Counted from the stretch's first letter, positions 26,829 to 36,295 are shown. The stretch: DNA of 64,000 bases from an uncultured Aquimarina sp. (GCA_947493035.1 CANLOW010000010.1:1-64000), one strand, 5' to 3'. Notes: generated from the letters alone by a model not told the origin. Numbers and translations are program-made.

Positions 26829-27056
26829 TTGATAGTTTCTTTAGCAGATTTAAAGCAAGGGCAGAAGGGAAAGATTGTATCATTGATTACAAACAATATT
26901 CCTCTAAAATTATTAGAAATGGGTTGTCTACCAGGTAATGATGTAACATTATTACACACTGCACCTTTTCAATGCCCTATGTATTTGGATGTAAATGGTT
27001 CACATTTAGCGATCCGACGCGAAGTAGCTAGAGAAATTGAAGTAGAAATCCAGTAG
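26829..27056 (+). CDS. feoA: FeoA, ferrous iron transport accessory protein
   Basis: The protein has 75 residues from the preferred TTG start. It is an SH3-like FeoA fold: SLADLKQGQKGKIVSL, IPLKLLEMGCLPGNDVTLL, PMYLDVNGSHLAIRREVAREIEV. It interacts with FeoB in Fe2+ uptake. A longer frame from TTG 26802 (84 residues) exists, but that codon lies in the promoter box. FeoB begins 14 nt downstream. Confidence 0.9.
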   Translation: MIVSLADLKQGQKGKIVSLITNNIPLKLLEMGCLPGNDVTLLHTAPFQCPMYLDVNGSHLAIRREVAREIEVEIQ

Positions 27057-27070
27057 TTTCTAGTATTCGC

Positions 27071-29167
27071 ATGGCAAAAGACATCAATGTATCTTTAATA
27101 GGAAATCCTAATACAGGAAAAACTTCTGTTTTTAATCTGCTTACAGGTTTAAATCAACAAGTAGGGAATTACCCAGGAATTACCGTAGAGCGAAAATCAG
27201 GAGTTTGTAAATTACCTCGTGGGGTTAAAGCTCATATTATTGACCTCCCAGGGACTTATAGTTTGAATGCATCTTCATTGGATGAAAATGTAGTGATAGA
27301 AGTTCTACTTAATAAAAAAGATAAGGATTACCCTGATGTAGCAGTTGTTGTTAGTGATGTTGAAAATCTAAAAAGAAATTTACTTCTATTTACTCAAATT
27401 AAGGATTTAGGAATCCCTACCATTTTAGCTATTAATATGGCTGATCAAATGGACCGTAAAGGGATCACACTAGATATACCAGAATTAGAAAAGCGTCTTG
27501 ATACAAAAATTGTATTAATGAGTGCTCGAAAGAAAAAGGGAATTGATGATTTAAAACAGGCGATAGCATCTTACAAAAAAGTACCTGTAGGCTCATGCGT
27601 AGATGTGTTCAAGATTGATCCTCCTTATTTTGAGAAATTACAAAAAGCTTTTCCCAAACAGTCGTTATATAAATTGTGGTTAGTCATTACACAGGATGTC
27701 AACTTTGCGAATATCAATCGTAATACTATACCAGATACATCTGAATTCCATACGAAGAAGAAGAGCGAGTTAAAGCGCTTACAACAAAAAGAAACCATTA
27801 AGCGCTTTCAGTTTATTAATGATACATTAAAAGCGACTCAGACAATAGATTTGGCGCAAGCTAAAGGATTTCGAGCTCAATTGGATAAAATATTGATTCA
27901 TAAAGTCTGGGGATACGTTATCTTTTTTGCAATCCTATTATTTATTTTTCAAGCAATTTATGATTGGTCGGGATATCCAGCGGACTTAATTGATAGTGCT
28001 TTTGCTTGGCTAGGAGAAAAAGTAAAAGCAATTATGCCTTCAGGTGCATTGACAGATATGTTATCAGAGGGAATTATACCAGGGATAGCTGGAGTAGCCA
28101 TTTTTATTCCTCAAATCGCGTTTTTATTTTTATTCATTTCCATTTTAGAAGAGAGTGGGTATATGAGTCGTGTGGTATTTTTGATGGATCGTGTAATGAG
28201 ACGTTTTGGATTAAGTGGAAAAAGTATTGTCCCTTTAATTTCAGGGACGGCCTGTGCGATTCCAGCAGTAATGGCAACACGAAATATTGAAGATTGGAAA
28301 CAACGTTTGATTACTATTTTAGTAGTTCCTTTTACAACCTGTTCGGCTCGTTTACCGGTGTATCTAATTATTATTTCATTGATTATTCCTGATGAAAGAG
28401 TGGCTTGGATATTTGGTTATCAAAGTTTGACGTTGATGGCTTTGTATCTGATAGGTTTTATTGCTGCTCTAGGATCTTCATGGTTGTTAAGTAAGTATTT
28501 AAAGATGCCATCGAGCAATCTATTTGTGGTAGAAATGCCTAATTATAAGGTGCCATTGTGGAAAAACGTTGCTATTAATGTATACGAAAAAACAAAAGAT
28601 TTTGTGACCGAGGCAGGGAAGATAATATTAGCTATTTCTGTCGTTTTATGGATGCTAGCAAGTTATGGGCCAGGGAAACAATTTAACAATGCTACTGAAA
28701 TTGTTACGGAAGCAAATCCAGGTGTTGTAGGTGATATATTAGAAAATAAAATAGAGAGTCATAAATTAGAGCATTCTTACATTGGATATGCAGGAAAATT
28801 TATCGAACCCGCAGTAGCACCATTGGGTTATGATTGGAAAATAGGTGTTGCTCTTATTAGTTCTTTTGCAGCAAGAGAAGTTTTTGTTGGAACATTAGCC
28901 ACTATTTTTAGTGTTGGTAATGAAGCAGAAACCACGATTAAAAATAGATTACTAACAGAAGTAAACCCTAAAACGGGTAAGTATCTTTTCAATTTTGCGA
29001 CTGGTATATCGCTATTATTATTTTATGCATTTGCTATGCAGTGTATGAGTACGATTGCAATTGTTAAGCGTGAGACCAATGGATGGAAATGGCCAATTAT
29101 TCAGACTATTTTTATGAGTGGTTTAGCTTATGTTTCTGCATTAATAGCGTATCAAGTTTTGATTTAA
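27071..29167 (+). CDS. feoB: FeoB, ferrous iron transporter
   Basis: The protein has 698 residues. The N-terminal G-protein has G1 GNPNTGKTS (11-19), G3 DLPGTYSL and G4 NMAD (~121). A helical spacer leads to the membrane part, which has two Gate segments with the core motif SGKSIVPLISGTACAIPAVMA-type (Cys in GTACAIPA) and LIISSFAAREVFVGTL-type sequences. It is a normal-length inner-membrane Fe2+ permease, co-transcribed with feoA and followed 1 nt later by the small Cys-rich partner. Confidence 0.95.
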   Translation: MAKDINVSLIGNPNTGKTSVFNLLTGLNQQVGNYPGITVERKSGVCKLPRGVKAHIIDLPGTYSLNASSLDENVVIEVLLNKKDKDYPDVAVVVSDVENLKRNLLLFTQIKDLGIPTILAINMADQMDRKGITLDIPELEKRLDTKIVLMSARKKKGIDDLKQAIASYKKVPVGSCVDVFKIDPPYFEKLQKAFPKQSLYKLWLVITQDVNFANINRNTIPDTSEFHTKKKSELKRLQQKETIKRFQFINDTLKATQTIDLAQAKGFRAQLDKILIHKVWGYVIFFAILLFIFQAIYDWSGYPADLIDSAFAWLGEKVKAIMPSGALTDMLSEGIIPGIAGVAIFIPQIAFLFLFISILEESGYMSRVVFLMDRVMRRFGLSGKSIVPLISGTACAIPAVMATRNIEDWKQRLITILVVPFTTCSARLPVYLIIISLIIPDERVAWIFGYQSLTLMALYLIGFIAALGSSWLLSKYLKMPSSNLFVVEMPNYKVPLWKNVAINVYEKTKDFVTEAGKIILAISVVLWMLASYGPGKQFNNATEIVTEANPGVVGDILENKIESHKLEHSYIGYAGKFIEPAVAPLGYDWKIGVALISSFAAREVFVGTLATIFSVGNEAETTIKNRLLTEVNPKTGKYLFNFATGISLLLFYAFAMQCMSTIAIVKRETNGWKWPIIQTIFMSGLAYVSALIAYQVLI

Positions 29168-29168
29168 T

Positions 29169-29306
29169 ATGAATGATATTCTTCAACATATTGCTGTTTT
29201 TCTTCTACTAGGATATTCCTTGTATTTCTTATGGAATAAATTCTTAAAGAAAAATACAAAGACAACAACCAAAGGTTGTGGGTCAGGTTCTTGCGGTTGT
29301 CCATAA
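29169..29306 (+). CDS. FeoB-associated Cys-rich membrane protein
   Basis: This 45-residue protein starts at the ATG 1 nt after the feoB stop. One membrane helix (HIAVFLLLGYSLYFLW, ~7-22) is followed by a basic stretch and a C-terminal Cys cluster, KGCGSGSCGCP (three cysteines). This matches the small FeoB-associated family thought to act as a FeoC-like partner or iron relay. It is too short for most gene callers, but position, coupling and composition support it. Confidence 0.8.
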   Translation: MNDILQHIAVFLLLGYSLYFLWNKFLKKNTKTTTKGCGSGSCGCP

Positions 29307-29351
29307 TTTTTACACTTGATTTTTGTACTTTGAAACTCTAAAATTTATTTT

Positions 29352-31166
29352 ATGCTATACGGAGGTTCGGAAGCTAATCAAAAACTAGTATTAGGACACC
29401 CATCAGGGTTATTTGTATTGTTTTTTACCGAGATGTGGGAGCGTTTTTCTTTTTATGGAATGCGTGTGCTTTTGGTTAATTTTTTAACAATGGCAGTAGT
29501 TCAAAGCGTTGATGTAAAATTCCCTGGTTGGGGGTGGAGTTCCGAAAATGCAGGTGCCTTATTTGGAACTTACGCGGGCTTACTTTATTTAACCCCTATT
29601 TTAGGAGGAATTATAGCTGACAAACTAACAGGGTATCGTTGGGCTGTGGTTATAGGAGCACTCGTCATGACCTTAGGACATGTTTTTATGGCTTTTGAAA
29701 CGGAAACTTCGCTATATGTTGGTTTGGCTTTATTGGTTATTGGAACAGGTTTTTTTAAGCCCAATATGACTTCAATCGTTTCTGAAATTTATGCTAGAGT
29801 CCCCGAAAAAAAAGATGGAGCTTATACCATATTTTATATGGGAGTTAATGCAGGGGCATTTTTTGGAATGATGCTTTGTGGGTACTTAGCAGAAAATTTA
29901 GGGTGGGCTTACGGTTTTGGTTTAGCAGGGATTTTCATGTTATTAGGGACATTACAATTTTGGTTAGCAAAACCCCTTTTTGGAGAAATAGGAGAAGTAC
30001 CTAAAAAGGATAATATTCAAAAAGCAGATGAAGAAGACTTTAAGAGAAATCACTTTACTTTAATCGATAAAATTTTAATAGGTATTACCTCAGTCGTTGG
30101 TTTATTGTATCTGTTAAATGACCCAAGTTCGAAAATTGGAGGAGTACATTTATTACCAGAGAAATTTGATGTTTTTAATAATGCATTTTTGTGGCTTTAT
30201 GAGAGCGGTTTTGAATCTCTGGATGACATCACATTGTCTGGCCCTGTTCAAATCATCATTATAGGCTTGTTATTATTTCTTTTCTTAATCATTACAAGAA
30301 TAATTAGATACGAGAAGATAATAAGAGACCGTATGATTTCATTAATCATATTTGCCTTCTTTACAGTATTCTTTTGGATGGCATTCGAACAAGGAGCTAC
30401 TTCTCTAGTGATTTTTGCAAGAGATTTTACCAATAGAAGTCTTGTTGGAGGAGCTGCAATAACTTTTAAAATAGTAAATACCATACTTACGATAGTTCCA
30501 CTGTTTATATTAACCTGGGTGTTAATTAAGTTATCCCAACAGACGAAAAACGTTATCAAAAATTCGAATATCGTATTAGGGATGAGCTTTTTAGGGTTGT
30601 GGATTATAGGAGGGTGGATGCTTTTGAGAGATTTTTCAGCAGAAACAGCTGAGGTAACAGTTTCTTGGTTTAGTATTTTGAATTCCTTTTTTATTATTGC
30701 TTTTGCATCCTATTTTTCAAAATGGTGGGAGAGTAAATATAATCCAAGCTCTGCTTTTAAATATGCTTTTGGATTAATCTTGTTAGGTGTTGGTTTTGGA
30801 TTTCTAGCTTTTGGAGCTTTGTCAATTCCTCAAGGAGCAAAGTCAGCTTCAATTAGTATGTTTTGGTTAATCATGGCATATTTATTTCATACGTTAGGGG
30901 AGTTGTGTTTATCTCCAGTAGGTTTGTCTCAAGTAAGTAAGTTAGTGCCAGCACGTATGATTGGCTTTATGTTTGGAATGTGGTATTTAGCCATTGCCAT
31001 AGGGAACAAGCTGGCAGGTTCATTAGGAGGAATGATAGAGGAAGTGACTTCTAAATATGATATGACGACATTCTTCTTAATTTTTACCATAATACCAATA
31101 GGAGCAGGTTTAGTTATAGGGTTATTAAATCCTTTATTAAAAAAATTAATGCATGGCATTCGATAA
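29352..31166 (+). CDS. POT/PTR2 proton-dependent peptide transporter
   Basis: The protein has 604 residues and about 14 membrane helices. The POT signature ExxERFxxYG appears as EMWERFSFYG (27-36), and the PTR2 signature as GTGFFKPNMTSIVSEIY and FYMGVNAGAFFG. ELCLSPVGLS marks the later conserved helix. It imports di- and tripeptides with protons at the inner membrane. It stands alone, with its own upstream gap of 45 nt from the FeoB partner. Confidence 0.93.
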   Translation: MLYGGSEANQKLVLGHPSGLFVLFFTEMWERFSFYGMRVLLVNFLTMAVVQSVDVKFPGWGWSSENAGALFGTYAGLLYLTPILGGIIADKLTGYRWAVVIGALVMTLGHVFMAFETETSLYVGLALLVIGTGFFKPNMTSIVSEIYARVPEKKDGAYTIFYMGVNAGAFFGMMLCGYLAENLGWAYGFGLAGIFMLLGTLQFWLAKPLFGEIGEVPKKDNIQKADEEDFKRNHFTLIDKILIGITSVVGLLYLLNDPSSKIGGVHLLPEKFDVFNNAFLWLYESGFESLDDITLSGPVQIIIIGLLLFLFLIITRIIRYEKIIRDRMISLIIFAFFTVFFWMAFEQGATSLVIFARDFTNRSLVGGAAITFKIVNTILTIVPLFILTWVLIKLSQQTKNVIKNSNIVLGMSFLGLWIIGGWMLLRDFSAETAEVTVSWFSILNSFFIIAFASYFSKWWESKYNPSSAFKYAFGLILLGVGFGFLAFGALSIPQGAKSASISMFWLIMAYLFHTLGELCLSPVGLSQVSKLVPARMIGFMFGMWYLAIAIGNKLAGSLGGMIEEVTSKYDMTTFFLIFTIIPIGAGLVIGLLNPLLKKLMHGIR

Positions 31167-31214
31167 TTATGTAATTTTAGAAACAGTCTTTGCGACTACT
31201 CAAAAAACTACTTT

Positions 31215-31754
31215 ATGAAAAAGTTTATTTATGTATTCTTTACAATTCTAACAGTTTCGATTTCTGCTCAAGAGATCCATTGGATGAGTATGGAAGAAGC
31301 GTTAGCGGCTCAAGAAAAAAATCCTAAAAAAATATTTATGGACGTTTATACCGATTGGTGTGGTCCTTGCCGATTATTAGATAAGAAAACATTTCATAAT
31401 CCTGATGTTGCTAAGTATGTCAATGAAAACTTCTATGCCGTTAAGTTTAATGCAGAGGGCACTGAGTCATTTGATTATCAAGGCAACCATTTTTCGAATC
31501 CAAATTATGTGGAAGGAAAAAGAGGAAGAAATTCTCAGCATCAATTTGCTACAGCTTTAAAAGTTAGGGGATATCCTAGTATGGTGTTTTTCGATGAAAA
31601 TTCTAATCTTATTTTCCCAATTACAGGATTTCACGATGTACAACAGCTAGAAGTGTTTTTAAAGCTAATGGGGACGAACGATTATAAAAAAGTAACTTCT
31701 CAGCAACAATTTGATGAATATCAAAAGACATTCAAAAATACTTTTAAAGGATAA
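31215..31754 (+). CDS. Secreted thioredoxin-fold protein
   Basis: The protein has 179 residues, with a signal peptide 1-19 (ending SAQ). The active site reads DWCGPCRLLD (C49, C52) in a thioredoxin-like domain of the thioredoxin_7/DUF255-like type, with an extended insertion between the active site and the cis-Pro region (GYPSMVFF). It probably reduces periplasmic disulfides. The stop overlaps the start of the rhodanese gene (TAATG), so the two are coupled. Confidence 0.85.
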   Translation: MKKFIYVFFTILTVSISAQEIHWMSMEEALAAQEKNPKKIFMDVYTDWCGPCRLLDKKTFHNPDVAKYVNENFYAVKFNAEGTESFDYQGNHFSNPNYVEGKRGRNSQHQFATALKVRGYPSMVFFDENSNLIFPITGFHDVQQLEVFLKLMGTNDYKKVTSQQQFDEYQKTFKNTFKG

Positions 31755-32377
31755 TGATAAATGTGCTTTCACTAGATAAGTTTAAGACATATTTAGATGT
31801 GACTGGAACTGTAATACTAGATATTCGACATCAAACAGAATTTGTTAAAGGATACATTCCAAATTCAATTTTTGTAGGTATAGACGGTTTGTTTGAGCCT
31901 TGGGTAGCATTATTTATCGAAAAATCAACGAATATACTTCTCGTAAGTCCAAAAGATAGAGAAGAGGAAGCCTTTGAAAAATTGTCTGCTGTAGGTTTTG
32001 AAAATATTATTGGGTATCTAAATGGAGGCTTTAGTACTTGGGGAAAAGCCGATTTAGCAGTAGAAACGATTACTTCTATTTCTGCAAATGAGTTATGTAC
32101 TCTAAAAGAGAAATCACCGATATCTGTTTTTGATATTCGAAAGCAAAATGAATATGATGCAGGTCATTTGCCTGAAGTTTATTTTAAACCGCTAGCAGAT
32201 TTAAAGTCTACAATTAAGGACTTCGATCTTAAGGAAGAAACGACTTATATCCATTGTGGAGGAGGATATCGTAGTGTGATCGCTTGTTCTATTTTAAAGA
32301 GAAATCATATTTATAATGTAGTTGATATTGCTGGTGGTTTTGGAGCTATTAAGAAAACCAATTTAGCAATAGAGTAG
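31754..32377 (+). CDS. Tandem rhodanese-domain protein, first domain inactive
   Basis: The protein has 207 residues and two rhodanese folds. In the first (~8-98) the active-site loop reads LLVSPKDREEE, with no cysteine. In the second (~107-205) it reads YIHCGGGYRS, with catalytic C168. The layout is that of the C-terminal part of MBL-fold/rhodanese fusion proteins without the beta-lactamase domain. No signal peptide is visible. Likely sulfur transfer, coupled to the thioredoxin-like gene before it. Confidence 0.82.
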   Translation: MINVLSLDKFKTYLDVTGTVILDIRHQTEFVKGYIPNSIFVGIDGLFEPWVALFIEKSTNILLVSPKDREEEAFEKLSAVGFENIIGYLNGGFSTWGKADLAVETITSISANELCTLKEKSPISVFDIRKQNEYDAGHLPEVYFKPLADLKSTIKDFDLKEETTYIHCGGGYRSVIACSILKRNHIYNVVDIAGGFGAIKKTNLAIE

Positions 32378-32547
32378 TAGTAATACAGTTTGTCAATAAT
32401 AATTTGGCATTTAGCTAGTTTCTTTTTTTACTATTCTAGCGTTAAAAAAACAACAATAACTAAGGCTATTCTTGATTTTTTTGTCTTAGACTAGCAAAAA
32501 ATAAATCAAACTTTGAATACGAAACTACTATCAACAAACTGTATAAG

Positions 32548-32934
32548 ATGATAAGGGAAAATGATTTTGTAAAGAGAGAACTCCAAAGATTACAAATTCT
32601 ATTAAACCACTTAATCGGTTTAGTCGTAGGTAAAAATGAAGCAGAGGTGAAACTTCAAGAAGCGACTGATTTAGCCTTTCTAGAAAACTTTGATATTAGT
32701 TTCGATCAATTACTAAAGTTAGAGAAAGATGAATTTTTACAACAATTAGAATCTTGGGATGAAAGTCATCTAGATTTACTAGTTAAGTTATTGTTGAGCT
32801 GGCATAAGAATCAGGAAAGTAATCCATCTGTATATTCTCAAAAAGCAATATTTGTTCTTGAATACCTTGAAGTCAATTCTAACACTTTTTCATTTGAAAG
32901 GTTGCAGTGGAGGAATCAACTTTCAAAATGTTAA
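32548..32934 (+). CDS. Helical protein of unknown function
   Basis: The protein has 128 residues and is predicted largely alpha-helical, acidic, with heptad-like Leu spacing (ELQRLQILLNHLIGLVVG, LLKLEKDEFLQQLESW, LDLLVKLLLSWH). There is no signal peptide, no cysteines until the last residue, and no catalytic motif. It resembles the short DUF6483-like helical proteins in general character only. It has a 170-nt plain upstream gap and a GNAT gene 19 nt downstream, with which it is probably co-transcribed. Confidence 0.65.
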   Translation: MIRENDFVKRELQRLQILLNHLIGLVVGKNEAEVKLQEATDLAFLENFDISFDQLLKLEKDEFLQQLESWDESHLDLLVKLLLSWHKNQESNPSVYSQKAIFVLEYLEVNSNTFSFERLQWRNQLSKC

Positions 32935-32953
32935 TACATAAAATAATTATTTT

Positions 32954-33430
32954 ATGGAAATTAGGCAAGCCACCCCATCAGACCACAAAAATATGTTAGC
33001 ACTGTTTGTTAAAACAGTAAGATTGGTAAATGCAAAAGATTACTCGCCTCGACAAATAGACAAATGGGCTTCCACGGCTAATGATTTATCAGTTTTAGAA
33101 AAATTATCTAAAGATCACGAATTTTATGTTTGTGAAGATGAAAATGAAGATGAGCTTATGGGGTTTTGTTCGATAAATAGTAAAGGGTTTATACATTCTT
33201 TTTTTGTGTCCTCTGATTTTCAGAGAAAAGGAGTAGGAACTACTATGATAAGTTTTATTATTAAGTATGGATTACTTCATAAAATAGGAGAGCTTGAAGC
33301 AGAGGTTTCCGTTACGGCTAAGCCTTTTTTTGAAAAGTTTAGATTTATAGTAGAAACTCCTCAAATAATATCTATAGGTGAAGTACCCTTTCGTAATTTT
33401 AGGATGAAATACGCTTTAGAGAGGTCATAG
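32954..33430 (+). CDS. GNAT family N-acetyltransferase
   Basis: The protein has 158 residues with a single GNAT domain. The acetyl-CoA binding motif A reads FFVSSDFQRKGVGTTMISF (Q/R-x-x-G-x-G/A: QRKGVG), preceded by a strand with MGFCSINSKGFI. The acceptor is unknown. It follows the helical unknown gene closely. Confidence 0.85.
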   Translation: MEIRQATPSDHKNMLALFVKTVRLVNAKDYSPRQIDKWASTANDLSVLEKLSKDHEFYVCEDENEDELMGFCSINSKGFIHSFFVSSDFQRKGVGTTMISFIIKYGLLHKIGELEAEVSVTAKPFFEKFRFIVETPQIISIGEVPFRNFRMKYALERS

Positions 33431-33530
33431 TTGTTAGATCTCTAGTATCTGAAGATAATTCTTACACTTTGTAGGTAGTCAGTTAGTTTTTTATAATTTA
33501 GTTATAACAATAACGTTAATTATTATAAAA

Positions 33531-34217
33531 ATGAAAAAAATCACTAGTATTATTAGTGTACTTGCTATTACATTAATCACAGCTAATGCAACTGCTCAGA
33601 AGCTTCCTAAATTTAAAAGTTCAATCACAAAGAAAGTAGGTCCTACTGAAATTGCACTTCCTTATACTGATGTAAATACCTATTTAGGATTTGCTAAGCA
33701 AGGAAACGAAGATGAGGTTAAAGGAGGTAAAAAGTTTTACTATATCTATGTATGGGTTCCTGCAGTAGCACCAGAATTAGGGATAAGAATGATGTCTCCT
33801 GCTGGAAAAGGAAAGTATAAAAATGCTATTATTTCTGATGAATATACAGCGAATAAATCTTCAAAAGATTTCTTTGATACTTATGTAACTTTAGAGAAGT
33901 CTTCTATTTTGTTGAAAAATAAAATTTCTGAAGATGCAGTTCAAAATGCAACTTGGACTACATTAAAGAAAAATGACGATAGTAGTGAGATGCCAAAAGA
34001 TCCAAAAGGAAGAAGCTATAACTCTTTATTACGTTACAAGAGTGAAGTGAGCAATCCTTTGAAAGCGTTAACAGCTGGATTATATAGAATTGGTTTTACT
34101 ACTTACAAGACAGGAGAAGTTAACGGTACATTTGTAGCGCAAGTTGCGTCACCAGTAAAATTACCTGGTGTAGGAGTAGCAAAAACTATCGATGCTTTAC
34201 TTAAGCAAATAAAATAA
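33531..34217 (+). CDS. LipL32-family exported protein
   Basis: The protein has 228 residues, with a signal peptide 1-22 (ATAQ cleavage, no lipobox Cys). The body closely follows the leptospiral surface protein LipL32. FYYIYVWVPAVAPELGIRMM followed by SPAGKGKYKN corresponds to its [22 protein letters not shown] block, and GLYRIGFTTYKTGEVNGTFV to [20 protein letters not shown]. The acidic calcium loop before KYNSLTRIK is shortened to NDDSSEMPKD before SYNSLLRYK. LipL32 in Leptospira is a major lipoprotein that binds Ca2+ and matrix proteins; the role here is unknown. The start is the first ATG and it is followed by a good terminator. Confidence 0.8.
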   Translation: MKKITSIISVLAITLITANATAQKLPKFKSSITKKVGPTEIALPYTDVNTYLGFAKQGNEDEVKGGKKFYYIYVWVPAVAPELGIRMMSPAGKGKYKNAIISDEYTANKSSKDFFDTYVTLEKSSILLKNKISEDAVQNATWTTLKKNDDSSEMPKDPKGRSYNSLLRYKSEVSNPLKALTAGLYRIGFTTYKTGEVNGTFVAQVASPVKLPGVGVAKTIDALLKQIK

Positions 34218-34251
34218 TTACAAAAGAATAGTAGTTTCAATTGTTATTTTT

Positions 34252-34287
34252 AAAGGCTATCCAATATTGTTTTGGGTAGCCTTTTTT
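34252..34287 (+). terminator. Terminator after the LipL32-family gene
   Basis: AAAGGCTATCC (34252-34262) pairs with GGGTAGCCTTT (34274-34284) with one mismatch, followed by a T-run. Confidence 0.75.
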
Positions 34288-34411
34288 GGTTTTATGCATT
34301 TTTAAGAGTGAGTATTGTTTGTTAAGAGAATTAAGGATTAGAATGTTTCAAATTGATTTATCGGTATTACTATTAGGTATAATATCTCAAGAATTTCTCT
34401 GAGTACTGATA

Positions 34412-36271
34412 CTAAAGTCCTTCTGCCAAATCAATTAATCTAGTAAATTCAGCACGATATCCAAATTCATCATTGGATTTACTAGAACTAGCTAATGACT
34501 TTACGTTCTTTAATTTGAAATCACCTTTATACTCTGAATCTCTTAGTAACATTCCAAAAGCGGCAACGGCACTAGAAAATCTAAAGTTTTCTGATGTCTC
34601 TGGCAAAGGCACGATATTGTTTTCAATGGTTTCAGTGATAAGTATGCTCTCTTTTGCTTTAGGTTGTTTGTAACGGAATTTGACAGTAGCCAACTCAGTA
34701 TCATAAATTCCAATTGGTTTTGCGACCGTTTGATATTTTAGAGGAGATGTAGCAGAAGCTCCTGATTTCTTAGGAACAATTTCATACAGTGCAGTAACAG
34801 TATGTCCAGCGCCAAGTTCACCAGCATCTTTTTTATCATTATCAAAATCTTCAGCATTTAGCTTTCGGTTTTCATAACCTACTAAACGATAACTTTCAAC
34901 ATGGTTAGGATTAAATTCAACCTGAATTTTTACATCTTTTGCAATGGTATGCATCGTACCTCCAAATTCTTGTACAAATACTTTTTGTGCTTCTAATAAA
35001 TTATCGATGTAAGCATAATTACCATTTCCTTTATCAGCTATGATTTCCATTTTAGAATCTTTATAATTACCCATCCCAAAGCCTGTTACTGAGATAAAAA
35101 TGTCTTGGTCTCTATGTGCTACAATTAAGTCCTCGATATTGCTGTTCGAAGAAGTACCTACATTAAAGTCGCCATCAGTAGCTAATATGATACGGTTATT
35201 TCCTTTTTTGATAAAGTTGTCTTTAGCTACTTTGTAAGCTAATTTTAAACCAGCTCCACCAGCGGTACTTCCCCCTGCATTAAGATTGTTAAGAGAGGCT
35301 ATAATTTTTTCTTTGTGAGCTCCTGAAGTAGATTTCAATACTAAACCTGAATTTCCTGCATATACTACTATGGCAACTCGATCTTTTTCACGCATTTGAT
35401 TCACTAATAGCTTAAAGGCTTTTTTTAATAAAGGCAATTTATTACTATCGCTCATCGAACCAGATACATCAATAAGGAAAACTAAGTTGTTAGCAGGTGC
35501 TTCATCTAGGTCAATATTTTTACCTTGAATTCCTAAGTGTAATAAATAGTTGTCATGATTCCATGGACAATGCGATAATTCTTGATTGATCGAAAAAGGA
35601 TGTTCATTCGTTGGTTCGGTATAATCATAACTGAAATAATTAATCATTTCTTCTATACGAACAGCATCTTTAGGAGGTTTTTGTCCATTCATTAGAAAAC
35701 GACGCATATTACTATAGGAGGCAGCATCCACATCAATAGAAAAAGTAGAAAGTGGTGTTTGTAATGGGTTTTTAAATCCATTTTCTGTAATCTGAGCATA
35801 GTCTTCATCTAAATTTGACGCTTCTTTTTCTATATATTGAGGACTATAATTCGGTTGGGCCCTTGGAGCTCTAGGTATAACTTCATAGGCTAAGCTTTTA
35901 TTCGAAAACTTTCTTTTAGAATGTGGCCTGCGATTTCGAACTGGCATTTTGCCGTAGCCAACAATTACAATTTCGTCTAATGAAGAAGTGTCTTCTTGTA
36001 AGGATATATTTATAGTACTCTTTTTAGCTATTTTTACTTCTTGCGTTTCAAAACCTAAATAAGAGAAGATTAAGATATTCCCTTGGTTAGCATTTATAGT
36101 GTAATAACCATCGAAATCAGTCTGAGTCCCTGAAGCTGTTCCTTTTAAGGTAATAGTTACCCCAGGTAATGTTGCTCCACTAGTATCGGTAACAGTTCCT
36201 AATATGGTCATCGTTTGACTTTGTATTCCTATGAAACAAAGAAGGTTAAATAATAAAGATATGATTTTCAT
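34412..36271 (-). CDS. VWA-domain surface protein with CarboxypepD_reg domain (YfbK-like)
   Basis: The protein has 619 residues, with signal peptide 1-19 (GIQSQ). A CarboxypepD_reg-like beta domain (21-93) ends in the SusC-like linker LDEIVIVGYGK. A von Willebrand N-terminal segment (~165-240, NPLQTPLSTFSIDVDAASYSN) leads to a VWA domain with a complete MIDAS (DVSGSMS, 268-274; T and D of ATDGDFN). A DUF3520-like C-terminal portion follows. It is a metal-dependent adhesion or assembly fold exported to the envelope, with no sorting domain at the end. It shares its leader and N-terminus (MKxISxLFxLLCFxGIQSQ) with the next gene and is probably a paralogue. Confidence 0.88.
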   Translation of the reverse strand: MKIISLLFNLLCFIGIQSQTMTILGTVTDTSGATLPGVTITLKGTASGTQTDFDGYYTINANQGNILIFSYLGFETQEVKIAKKSTINISLQEDTSSLDEIVIVGYGKMPVRNRRPHSKRKFSNKSLAYEVIPRAPRAQPNYSPQYIEKEASNLDEDYAQITENGFKNPLQTPLSTFSIDVDAASYSNMRRFLMNGQKPPKDAVRIEEMINYFSYDYTEPTNEHPFSINQELSHCPWNHDNYLLHLGIQGKNIDLDEAPANNLVFLIDVSGSMSDSNKLPLLKKAFKLLVNQMREKDRVAIVVYAGNSGLVLKSTSGAHKEKIIASLNNLNAGGSTAGGAGLKLAYKVAKDNFIKKGNNRIILATDGDFNVGTSSNSNIEDLIVAHRDQDIFISVTGFGMGNYKDSKMEIIADKGNGNYAYIDNLLEAQKVFVQEFGGTMHTIAKDVKIQVEFNPNHVESYRLVGYENRKLNAEDFDNDKKDAGELGAGHTVTALYEIVPKKSGASATSPLKYQTVAKPIGIYDTELATVKFRYKQPKAKESILITETIENNIVPLPETSENFRFSSAVAAFGMLLRDSEYKGDFKLKNVKSLASSSKSNDEFGYRAEFTRLIDLAEGL

Positions 36272-36295
36272 AATATTTTAAATTTAAGTGAGTAC

